Position numbers and translations under genes: made by a program. Positions 32,893 through 40,411 of a stretch of 64,000 bases of DNA are shown piece after piece (the stretch's first letter is position 1; each line of letters starts with the position of its first letter). Origin of the DNA: Thermomonas sp. (GTDB taxonomy: Bacteria; Pseudomonadota; Gammaproteobacteria; Xanthomonadales; Xanthomonadaceae); the NCBI RefSeq assembly GCF_029945965.1, contig NZ_JAQSDO010000015.1, positions 310,001 through 374,000 on the forward strand, written 5' to 3'. The notes under the pieces are model-generated. The model had not been told where the DNA came from, did not search any database, and saw nothing but the letters and a program-made list of their open reading frames with translations.

Positions 32893-33642
32893 CTAGAACC
32901 GTTCGCCAACCGGCAGGTAACGCCATTGGCCCGGCGGCATCGCGCCATCGGGACCCTTGCCGATCGGTACCTTGCCGATCCGCAAGCGCCGAATCGCCAC
33001 GACATCGAGCCCGACTTGCGCGCACATGTCGCGTAGCTGATCACCTTGAACGCCCTTGATCGCGATACGCAGGCGAATTTCGTTCTGCCAACTGACCTTG
33101 CACGGCGGTAACGCGCGGCCGTTGTAGTGCAGACCGTGATTAAGTTTGCGCAAGCCGTAGGGTGCGATCTCGCCGCTGACCTCGACCAGGTATTCGTGTT
33201 CGATCTCGTCGCCGTCCTCGCTCAGCCGGCGCCACACGCGGCCATCCTGGGTCAACACCATCAAGCCGGTGGCCTCGGCATCCAGCGATACCAGCGGGGT
33301 CAATCGATGGAAATGGCGCTGCAGCGGGCGAATGCCGGACGGGTCATCGGCCCATTGCGTTTCCGGCGTGACCAGCGCCGCAGCCGGATTCGCGCCGCTG
33401 ATCGCATCGAAGCCGGCAGGTTTGTGCAGCAGGATGGTCGCCGGTTCCACCGGCTCCAGGCGCGCGCCGCCGTGCAATTCGACCAGCTCGACGGTGACCG
33501 GATGTTGCGGCGCTTCGACCACAACGCCGTCGACCGTGACCCAGCCATTGCGGATGTAGTGCTCGGCGTCGTCGCGCGAACAGCCGAACAGCTGGGCAAC
33601 GCGATGGGCAAGGCGCATCGGTTCGGGGATGAGGGCGGGCAT
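32893..33642 (-). CDS. rRNA pseudouridine synthase, RsuA/RluF type
   Basis: A 249-residue pseudouridine synthase. An S4 RNA-binding domain begins RLAHRVAQLFGCSRDDAEHYIRNGWVTVDGVVVE (near 10-45). The catalytic domain has TILLHKPAGFDAISG near 78 and, near 135, LVSLDAEATGLMVLTQDG with the catalytic aspartate (usual GRLDxxTxGLLLLTxDG). IEHEYLVEVSG and the KRMC-like ending IGKVPIGKGPDGAMPPGQWRYLP follow. It isomerises uridine in 16S or 23S rRNA; the size and the missing long C-terminal tail fit RluF/RsuA rather than RluB. The start at 33642 (MPALIPEPMRLAHR) is chosen by domain fit. Confidence 0.85.
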   Translation of the reverse strand: MPALIPEPMRLAHRVAQLFGCSRDDAEHYIRNGWVTVDGVVVEAPQHPVTVELVELHGGARLEPVEPATILLHKPAGFDAISGANPAAALVTPETQWADDPSGIRPLQRHFHRLTPLVSLDAEATGLMVLTQDGRVWRRLSEDGDEIEHEYLVEVSGEIAPYGLRKLNHGLHYNGRALPPCKVSWQNEIRLRIAIKGVQGDQLRDMCAQVGLDVVAIRRLRIGKVPIGKGPDGAMPPGQWRYLPVGERF

Positions 33643-33760
33643 CGGAAAAATCGCTGGGTAGGGGAGGCAGTGTAGCGGCCTGTGCCCATGTGCCTGCCCA
33701 GATTGCAACCGAACCATGGATTCGGCCTAATCGACGCTTGGAGCAGGCGAAGGGACAGGG

Positions 33761-35602
33761 ATGCCAAAGCGTATCGGGTGGATGTGTGGCAGGCGTGTGG
33801 TGATGAATACCGGAGGCCAGCAAACGAGGCTTCGCGGCATGCTGCTGGTGTTGGGCTTGCTATGGGCCGGATGTGCGTTCGCGGTGGAGCCCGTCCAGGT
33901 TCCGGATCCCGACTCCAGCCTTGCGCGCGTGCATGCGGGTAGGGACGATGCCTATCGTGCGGTTGTGGCTGAGTTCGATGCCGCGATTCGCGCCGCACCG
34001 GACAATCCGGCGCTGGCCGTGTCCAAATGCCGGTTCATCCGCCAATTCACTGATGAGGACTATGACCCGGTCGACGCCGCACCAGCGGATTTCGAAGCCT
34101 GCAGCAAGGCGATCAAGGCGCGCTGGCCACACGACCCCAATGTCCAGTTGTTTGACCTTGAACAGGTTTGGGGTGATGAGGCCATCACTCTGGGCGACAA
34201 GCTGGTGCGCGAAGCTGTTGCATGGCCGCCCGCGTTGCGCCGGCAACTGCTGACCAAGGTTTCGGTGGCCTACGAGAATCAGGACGATGCCAGCGTGCGC
34301 GGTGGCGAGCTGGCGGTCATGGCTGCAAAGCTGGGCGAAGCGTCGCGCGTCGCCAGTGCGGTGACTTACCTGGTTGAAACCGACAAGCAAGCGCAAGCCG
34401 AGGCATTGCTGCGCCAGGCACCTGCTGCCACCACTGCATTGCAGGCCAAGCAGCGCGTCACCGCTGCATTGGCTTTGCCGGATCGGATGGCAGCGCTTGC
34501 CGAACTGCGTCGCTACAAGGATGCAGGGTTCGAGATGGATGCGGTGGTAGCGGCCAAGGCACAGTTGCGTGCCGGCGATATCCCCGCGGCACGCAAGTTG
34601 CTGGACACCCCTGCATCAACACCAGCGCTGAAGGACGCCAGGTTCGAAGCCGCATTGGCTGCCGGCGACATGAAGGCGGCAGCGGCGCAAATCAGCCTCG
34701 ACGACAGTTCAGATTTCCCGATGGCCATGCAGCGGGCTGCCCTTGTGGCGAATCGGTCGCCAGCGGCGCTGTTATCCGCCGCAATGCTGTTGATGCTGCT
34801 GGTGATGGTCATGGTGCTGGCCTTGATGGCGCTGGCGCCAGGGCTTGTGCTGTTGCCGGTCCACTATCGCGGGATGGTGCGCCGCGTGCGCGGCAAGCTC
34901 GCGGTTCCGTTGTTCGATGGCATCAATCTTCGCCATGCCTGGCTGGGCGCCGCCGTCGCGATCTGCGTTCCGATGATGGTGGCGCTGGTGGTCGCGCCGG
35001 GTTCGGTGGCGACGATGTTCGGGGGCGACGAGCTTCCAGACAAACAGGCGCTGTTGCGGATCACGCTGTGGGGTTCTGTGGCGGGCTTGCTGCTGTTGCT
35101 TCCCTGCATGCGCAGGTTGGGCTGGCGCACGCTGTTCGGCGATCGCGTGGTGTGGCGGAGCTGGTGGCGGGTATTGCTGGCCTGGGCGATCCTGATCGCG
35201 GTCAGCATGGCGGTCACCGCCTGGAACCGGAATGCCGGAGACACCAGCACCGCGCAGACCAGGATGGTCGATTCGCTGGTGGGTGGTGGCGTTGAACAAT
35301 ACGGGCTGGCCATGACCTTGCTGCTGATGGCGGTGCTGGTCCCGATCTACGAAGAACTGGTGTTTCGCGGCTTGCTGATGGGAGGCATGACCGCCCATAT
35401 CGGATTTGGCTGGGCCAACCTCATCCAGGCGCTGCTGTTCGCCCTCGTGCACGGTGACAGTCCGCGTTTCGTGTTCTACCTGACGCTTGGACTGCTTTCG
35501 GGCTGGTTGGCCAGGAAGTCCAGATCGCTCGGCCCCGGCATCGCATTGCATGGCGCCAACAACGCGCTGGCGACGTTGATTCGGTTTGCCGGTGCGGGAT
35601 AG
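33761..35602 (+). CDS. CPBP family intramembrane metalloprotease with N-terminal TPR-like periplasmic domain
   Basis: A 613-residue membrane protease. The start at 33761 is supported by AAGGGA 5 nt upstream; a long signal peptide ends near SGCAFAVEP. Residues 50-300 are TPR-like Ala-rich helices (FDAAIRAAPDNPALAVSKC; VTAALALPDRMAALAELRRYKDAGFEMDAVVAA). A membrane helix at about 345-375 leads to the CPBP core: VPIYEELVFRGLLMGGM near 533 with the EExxxR site, IQALLFALVHGDSPRF with the second His near 565, and SLGPGIALHGANNALA with the third His near 597. CPBP enzymes process membrane-bound peptides or bacteriocins. The fused TPR module may recruit a substrate. Confidence 0.85.
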   Translation: MPKRIGWMCGRRVVMNTGGQQTRLRGMLLVLGLLWAGCAFAVEPVQVPDPDSSLARVHAGRDDAYRAVVAEFDAAIRAAPDNPALAVSKCRFIRQFTDEDYDPVDAAPADFEACSKAIKARWPHDPNVQLFDLEQVWGDEAITLGDKLVREAVAWPPALRRQLLTKVSVAYENQDDASVRGGELAVMAAKLGEASRVASAVTYLVETDKQAQAEALLRQAPAATTALQAKQRVTAALALPDRMAALAELRRYKDAGFEMDAVVAAKAQLRAGDIPAARKLLDTPASTPALKDARFEAALAAGDMKAAAAQISLDDSSDFPMAMQRAALVANRSPAALLSAAMLLMLLVMVMVLALMALAPGLVLLPVHYRGMVRRVRGKLAVPLFDGINLRHAWLGAAVAICVPMMVALVVAPGSVATMFGGDELPDKQALLRITLWGSVAGLLLLLPCMRRLGWRTLFGDRVVWRSWWRVLLAWAILIAVSMAVTAWNRNAGDTSTAQTRMVDSLVGGGVEQYGLAMTLLLMAVLVPIYEELVFRGLLMGGMTAHIGFGWANLIQALLFALVHGDSPRFVFYLTLGLLSGWLARKSRSLGPGIALHGANNALATLIRFAGAG

Positions 35603-35613
35603 AACAGACAGTG

Positions 35614-35643
35614 TGGCGAGCATGGTGAATTCCATGCTCGCCA
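35614..35643. terminator. bidirectional hairpin between convergent genes
   Basis: A perfect 12-bp stem TGGCGAGCATGG (35614-35625) with CCATGCTCGCCA (35632-35643) and a TGAATT loop, lying between the CPBP protease stop and the azurin stop. No long U run follows on either strand, so it may rely on stem stability alone or be a transcript-stabilising structure. Confidence 0.55.
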
Positions 35644-35691
35644 ATGCATTCAGTACAAGCCCGGTATCTGCCCGGGCCCGTCAATTGACAC

Positions 35692-36291
35692 TCAACCGAC
35701 GCTGATCGTGCCCTTCATCATCGAGCTGTGGCCCGGGAAGCTGCAGAAGAACTCATACGGGCCAGCACCCTTGATCTTGCCGACATCGAAGGTCACCGAA
35801 GCTTTTTCGCCGCCACCGATCAGCTTGGTATGCGCAATGATCCGGGTATCGCCGGCTTTCAGATAATCACTGGCGACGCCTGCACCCATGCCTTCATTGA
35901 GGATGCCCTGCATGTCGGCGGTGGTGCTGATCACGACGTTGTGGCCCATCGCCGCGACCGGCATCTGGCCGCTGTGGGTCAGGTTGACCGTGAACTGCGC
36001 GCACGAGCTCGGCACGGTGATCGAGGATACGTTGAACTGCATCGCATCACTGCCGTCGATCGTGGTGGCGCAGTCGCTGACGACCGCGGCGCCCTTTGCA
36101 TCGCTGGCAGCAACGGCGGGTGCTACAGGCGTGGTTTCAGCAGCAGGTTCCGCGGTTGGCGTGACAGGGGCTGCTTCCGTGGCGGCCGGCGTGGTTGCCG
36201 CGGGTTCCGCAGCTGGCGGATTCTTGTCGCTGCAGGCGCCCAGCGCCAGGACGCAGGCGGTTGCCAGAAGGGTGGTTCGCAGGTTGAACAT
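35692..36291 (-). CDS. azurin (lipoprotein blue copper protein)
   Basis: A 199-residue azurin. The N-terminus MFNLRTTLLATACVLALGAC contains a lipobox ending at C20, so the mature protein is probably anchored in the outer or inner membrane by lipid. A 50-residue Pro/Ala/Thr/Glu linker follows. The type-1 copper ligands are visible: His in MGHNVV near 121 and the C-terminal cluster FFCSFPGHSSMMKG with Cys, His and Met near 180-190. CATTIDGSDAMQFNVSSITVPSSCAQFTVNLTHSG is the conserved azurin N-half with the disulfide pair. It carries electrons in the periplasm. GGAG lies 6 nt before the ATG at 36291; the lipid-linked linker is the unusual part. Confidence 0.9.
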   Translation of the reverse strand: MFNLRTTLLATACVLALGACSDKNPPAAEPAATTPAATEAAPVTPTAEPAAETTPVAPAVAASDAKGAAVVSDCATTIDGSDAMQFNVSSITVPSSCAQFTVNLTHSGQMPVAAMGHNVVISTTADMQGILNEGMGAGVASDYLKAGDTRIIAHTKLIGGGEKASVTFDVGKIKGAGPYEFFCSFPGHSSMMKGTISVG

Positions 36292-36495
36292 GATGAAGAA
36301 CTCCAGTTGTGGGGGTGAATAGTGTGGAATCAGCAATGCAAGCAGCATGTGAAAATTCGCTGCCGCATTGCCGGTCTCCATGATGGATCCGACGCCCAAG
36401 ATTGGCTTTGATGCAGGTCATGTCATGGCTGGCGCAAGTCAGGGCCTGCCGCAGAGTAATCTTCCAGACCATCGAATACACAACGGTGACGCGTC

Positions 36496-36945
36496 ATGCC
36501 GAAAATCGATCTTTCCGAAATTCATCCAACCAACGCGACCGGTTATCCGTCTGTGTATGCCGATGTCGTTGCCGGTCGCTGGTATCGGCGCCTTGCCCCC
36601 GCAACCGGGCTATCCGATTTCGGTGCCAGCCATGTGACCCTCAAGCCCGGCGCATGGTCGGCACAGCGTCACTGGCATGAAGGCGAGGACGAACTGGTCG
36701 TGATGATCATAGGCGAAGCAGTATTGGTCGACGACGATGGCGAAACCGCCATGCGTCCCGGCGATATCGTGGCTTTCCCGAAAAGTGATCGCAATGGCCA
36801 CTGCCTGCGCAACGACAGCAACGCCGATTGCGTTTATCTCGCTATCGGGCGGCCGCCGGTCGGCACTTGTCATTACCCCGACATCGACATGCACTTGCCC
36901 GCTGGCGGCACGTTCACGCGCAAGGATGGTTCCGGGTTCGATTGA
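36496..36945 (+). CDS. cupin domain protein
   Basis: A 149-residue single-domain cupin. Cupin motif 1 appears as LKPGAWSAQRHWHEGEDELVVMIIGEAVLVDDDG near 55, with the His-x-His and Glu metal ligands, and motif 2 as MRPGDIVAFPKSDRNGHCLRNDS near 92. The final part (CHYPDIDMHLPAGGTFTRKDG) is conserved-looking in the YP-Di-dMh cupin group. Members bind a metal and act as dioxygenases, isomerases or sugar/organic-acid binding proteins; the substrate is unknown. It lies 123 bp upstream of the M20 homologue, on the same strand. Confidence 0.75.
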   Translation: MPKIDLSEIHPTNATGYPSVYADVVAGRWYRRLAPATGLSDFGASHVTLKPGAWSAQRHWHEGEDELVVMIIGEAVLVDDDGETAMRPGDIVAFPKSDRNGHCLRNDSNADCVYLAIGRPPVGTCHYPDIDMHLPAGGTFTRKDGSGFD

Positions 36946-37067
36946 GCGATGTCTCAATCAAGTCCCGGATGACGGAGCAGCGTCCGTTTGCTGTTGTAAT
37001 TTTCGTAGGGAGTGGTGACAGGCTGAAGCGGATGGTCCGCTGCAGTCACCTCGTCACGGAGCGCTCC

Positions 37068-38588
37068 ATGACCTTTTCAGTACTCGCCAGGCCCCGCCGT
37101 TGCACGCACGCCGTTTGGCTTGCTGCCGTCATCGCCATGCTGTTCGGTTCCAATATTGGGTTCGCTGCCGACCATGACCGTGCGGCCATTCGCGCCGAAG
37201 TCGTCCGCCAGCACGCTACCTCGGTCAAGCGCCTGCAGGACTGGATCGCGCTGCCGTCGATCGCAGCCGAAAGCCTGAATTCGAAGGAGGGTGCCGAGTA
37301 CATGGCGAAGCTGGCGCGCGATGCCGGTTTCCAGCATGTGGAGATTGTCCAGACCGATGGCAAGCCGGGCGTATTCGCGACCCTGGACGCGGGCGCGAAA
37401 ACAACCGTCGGCCTGTACTTCATGTATGACGTCAAGCAGTTCGATACGGCCGAATGGAGTTCCCCGCCGCTTGAAGCCCGCATCGTCGACAAGCCCGGCC
37501 TCGGCAAGGTTGTCATGGGCCGCGGTGCGGTCAACCAGAAGGGCCCGGAGTCGGCCTTGCTGGCGGCGTTGCATGCGATCAAAGCAGCCAACCAAGCCAT
37601 GCCGGTAAACCTGGTGTTGGTTGCCGAAGGCGAGGAGGAGATCGCTTCGCCGCATTTCAGCCAGGTAGTGCAGCGGCCCGATATTTCGGCGGCACTGTCG
37701 AAGACCGTTGGCGTGTTCATGCCTTCGGCATCGCAGGACCAGGATGGCAATGTGACCGTAAGCTTGGGCGCCAAGGGCGCGGTGGAACTGGAACTGATCG
37801 CCAGCGGTGAGAAATGGGGGCGCGGTCCATCCAAGGACGTGCACTCCTCACTGAAGGCGATGGTGGACAGCCCGGCGTGGCGGCTGGTCAAGGCGCTGGA
37901 TACGCTGGTGTCGGAGGACGGCAATACCATCACGATCGAGGGCTACCCGGCGGCCCCGCCGATCAGCGCCGAAGAAAAGGCGATGGTTGCGGCGGCGGTG
38001 GCCAAGAGCAGCGAAGCGAACGCCAAGCAACGGCTTGGCGTGTCGCACTGGATCGACGACCTGTCATGGCAGGCCGCCAACGAGCGCCTGGTCTCGCAGC
38101 CCACGGTGAACATCGAGGGGCTGGTTGGTGGCTACACCGGCCCTGGTGGCAAGACCGTGCTGCCGCATCGGGCCGTGGCCAAGATCGACCTGCGGCTAGT
38201 ACCGGGCATGTCCAAGGAAGCCGCGGTCGCCGCGCTGAAGGCGCATCTTGCCAAGCGCGGCTATGGCGACATCGAGGTCAACGTCAGTGGCGGCTACGGA
38301 CCCACCAGCACGCGCGCGGATTCGCCATTGATCCAGGCGCAACTGGCGGTGCTGCGTAACGCTGGCCTCGACCCGATGCTGTGGCCGCGAATGGCCGGTT
38401 CCTATCCGGGCATCGTGTTCACCGGCGCGCCGTTGAACCTCGCCTCGGGCCACTTCGGGCTGGGCTATGGCACGGGCGCGCATGGGCCGGATGAGTACTA
38501 CCTGATCGAGTCGGCGAACCCGAAGGTGCAGGGGTACGACGGCGCGGTGATGTCATTCGTCGACTATCTCTACGAACTGGGCAAGTAA
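37068..38588 (+). CDS. M20-family metallopeptidase homologue with altered metal ligands, secreted
   Basis: A 506-residue M20/M25/M40 homologue with an N-terminal signal segment (TFSVLARPRRCTHAVWLAAVIAMLFGSNIGFAAD). The fold matches the family, but the metal-binding positions are changed: LYFM119YDVKQF where active enzymes have GHxDV (His to Met), and GRGAVN156QKGP where GATDDKG holds the bridging Asp (Asp to Asn). The catalytic Glu region AEGEEEIASPHF (E189/E190) and the final AHGPDEY histidine are kept. Hence the dizinc centre is probably absent or different and the activity in doubt. GGAG stands 6 nt before the ATG at 37068. It follows the cupin gene. Confidence 0.8.
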   Translation: MTFSVLARPRRCTHAVWLAAVIAMLFGSNIGFAADHDRAAIRAEVVRQHATSVKRLQDWIALPSIAAESLNSKEGAEYMAKLARDAGFQHVEIVQTDGKPGVFATLDAGAKTTVGLYFMYDVKQFDTAEWSSPPLEARIVDKPGLGKVVMGRGAVNQKGPESALLAALHAIKAANQAMPVNLVLVAEGEEEIASPHFSQVVQRPDISAALSKTVGVFMPSASQDQDGNVTVSLGAKGAVELELIASGEKWGRGPSKDVHSSLKAMVDSPAWRLVKALDTLVSEDGNTITIEGYPAAPPISAEEKAMVAAAVAKSSEANAKQRLGVSHWIDDLSWQAANERLVSQPTVNIEGLVGGYTGPGGKTVLPHRAVAKIDLRLVPGMSKEAAVAALKAHLAKRGYGDIEVNVSGGYGPTSTRADSPLIQAQLAVLRNAGLDPMLWPRMAGSYPGIVFTGAPLNLASGHFGLGYGTGAHGPDEYYLIESANPKVQGYDGAVMSFVDYLYELGK

Positions 38589-38626
38589 CCCACCGCGCCT
38601 GTCGATATTTCGTAAGCCGACTGTAG

Positions 38627-39835
38627 TCAGGCGGCTTTGGCCAGCATGCTTGAAGCTGCATCGAGCGCCTGCGAAAGGTCCTGCCACAGGTCGTCGGCGT
38701 GTTCGATGCCGACCGACAAGCGCAACAGGCCCGGCGTAATCCCGGTGGCGGCACGAGTCGCCTCATCCAGTACGCGATGGGTCAGCCCGGCAGGATGCTG
38801 GATCAGGGTGTCCACCGAGCCCAGGCTGACCGCTGGTGTCATCAATCGGACTGATGCCATCACGCATGCTGCCGCGGCATGGCCGCCATGCAATTCGAAT
38901 GCGATGAGGCAACCGGGGCCGCGCATCTGGGTTTTCACGAGATCACTATTGCGCACCGTGCCGAGGCCTGGATAGAACGCCTTGGCGACGGCAGGGTGGC
39001 GCGCAAGGCGTTCGGCGATGATCATGGCATTGGCCTGCGCGCGTTCGACCCGCAAGGCGAGCGTCGGCAGGCCGCGATGCAGCAGGTAGGCCCCGAGCGG
39101 ATGCAGAAGGCCGCCGGTAGCGGCACGCACCTGACGCAGTGGCGCGGCATCGACCTCGCTGCAACACAGCACGCCGGCGATCACGTCGCCATGGCCGCCG
39201 AGGAATTTGGTTGCGCTGTGCAAGACATAGCGCGCGCCGAGCAGGGCAGGCTGCTGCAGCACCGGCGTGGCGAAGGTGGAATCGACCACCACCGGCACGT
39301 TGCCAGCGGCCGCGACGACTGCGCGGATATCGACCAGGTCCAGGGTCGGATTGGCCGGGGTTTCGATCACCACCAGCGCGGTGTCGCCGCGAATCTTCCC
39401 GGTGATTTCGTCGGCCTGCACGAACTCGGCGTCCAACCCGGTCAGGCCGCAGGCGAGCAGATGGTCGGAGGTGCCATACAGTGGCCGCACCACCAGCACA
39501 TGGCGGCCACCCTGCAGGCGCATCGCGCCGAGTAGCGCGGTCAGTGCAGCCATGCCGGAACCATAGGCCACGCAGGCTTCGGTCCCTTCAAGATCGGCCA
39601 GTGCGCGTTCGACCCGTGCCACGGTCGGGTTGTGCAGGCGCGCATAGATCGGATTGGCCGCAGTGGCCTGGCCGGCTACCAGCGCATCGAAGCTGGCGGT
39701 GCCTATGTCGAGGTCGGCGACAGGATAGGTGGTCGACAGGTCAATCGGCGGTGCGTGTACACCCAGGCTGGCGAAATCCTCACGGCCGGCATGCACGGTA
39801 CGGGTTTCGAAGGCGGTTGGCGTGGAGGTAGACAT
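38627..39835 (-). CDS. trans-sulfuration PLP enzyme (methionine gamma-lyase / cystathionine gamma-synthase type)
   Basis: A 402-residue PLP enzyme of the Cys/Met metabolism family. The Schiff-base lysine lies in LHSATKFLGGHGDV near 205, with YGSGMAALTALLGA near 90 and RPLYGTSDHL near 118 (tyrosine stacking on PLP), VVIETPANPTLDLVDI near 152 and VVVDSTFATPVLQQP near 175. Substrate choice among methionine gamma-lyase, cystathionine gamma-lyase and O-acylhomoserine sulfhydrylase is not settled by sequence; the divergent Lrp-type gene recalls the mdeA/mdeR pair of Pseudomonas putida and favours a catabolic lyase. The promoter region (39836-39915) is shared with that regulator. Confidence 0.85.
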   Translation of the reverse strand: MSTSTPTAFETRTVHAGREDFASLGVHAPPIDLSTTYPVADLDIGTASFDALVAGQATAANPIYARLHNPTVARVERALADLEGTEACVAYGSGMAALTALLGAMRLQGGRHVLVVRPLYGTSDHLLACGLTGLDAEFVQADEITGKIRGDTALVVIETPANPTLDLVDIRAVVAAAGNVPVVVDSTFATPVLQQPALLGARYVLHSATKFLGGHGDVIAGVLCCSEVDAAPLRQVRAATGGLLHPLGAYLLHRGLPTLALRVERAQANAMIIAERLARHPAVAKAFYPGLGTVRNSDLVKTQMRGPGCLIAFELHGGHAAAACVMASVRLMTPAVSLGSVDTLIQHPAGLTHRVLDEATRAATGITPGLLRLSVGIEHADDLWQDLSQALDAASSMLAKAA

Positions 39836-39898
39836 GACGCACCTGATTTTTCTGGATGCATGAATTATGAAACCTGCTGCGGTACATCATTTCATGTT

Positions 39899-39912
39899 CG
39901 AATAATATTTCG
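39899..39912. promoter_or_regulatory. candidate Lrp-type operator
   Basis: CGAATAATATTTCG is palindromic except at two central positions and lies in AT-rich DNA between the PLP enzyme gene and the Lrp-type gene. A second AT-rich stretch (GCATGAATTATGAAAC) is nearby. Lrp/AsnC proteins bind such degenerate AT-rich palindromes and autoregulate, so binding by the adjacent product is plausible. Confidence 0.45.
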
Positions 39913-39927
39913 TTTATGCTCGATTTC

Positions 39928-40395
39928 ATGGAACTAGACCGAATTGACTTCGAACTGTTGCGGCTGTTGCGGAAGAACGCGCGGATGGCCAACAAGGACC
40001 TCGCTGAATCTGCGGGAATCGCGCCATCGACTGCACTGGAACGGGTGCGCCGGCTACGCGAGGAAAATGTGCTCAAGGGCTTCCATGCCGAGGTCGCCGC
40101 GGAGGCCGTCGGTATCGGCCTGCAGGCCCTGGTCGCGGTACGCATGACCCGCCATTCGCGAAAATTGCTCGACAGTTTCCACGCCCATTTGCGTACGCTG
40201 CCTGAGGTGCTGGCCTTCTATCACGTGGCTGGTGCAGAGGATTTCCTGGTGCATGTCGGCGTGCGCGACAGCCAGCACATGCGCGACTTCACCCTGACCG
40301 CGTTCACAGAGCGGCCGGAGGTGGCGCATATCCAGACCCATCTGATTTTCGAATTCCAGCGTAATACCGAACTGGCCAACCTGTTGCAGCGTTAA
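39928..40395 (+). CDS. Lrp/AsnC-family transcription regulator
   Basis: A 155-residue Lrp-type regulator. The HTH domain begins MELDRIDFELLRLLRKNARMANKDLAESAGIAPSTALERVRRLREENVLKG, where DLAESAGIAPSTALERVRRL is the recognition helix-turn-helix. The RAM/AsnC ligand domain follows: LQALVAVRMTRHSRKLLDSFHAHLRTLPEVLAFYHVAGAEDFLVHVGVRDSQHMRDF. Such proteins form octamers or dimers whose DNA binding depends on an amino acid. It is divergent from the trans-sulfuration enzyme, whose substrate or product is the likely effector (as for MdeR). An in-frame ATG at 39916 would add four residues. Confidence 0.9.
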   Translation: MELDRIDFELLRLLRKNARMANKDLAESAGIAPSTALERVRRLREENVLKGFHAEVAAEAVGIGLQALVAVRMTRHSRKLLDSFHAHLRTLPEVLAFYHVAGAEDFLVHVGVRDSQHMRDFTLTAFTERPEVAHIQTHLIFEFQRNTELANLLQR

Positions 40396-40411
40396 TCCCG
40401 GCGCGTCGCTG

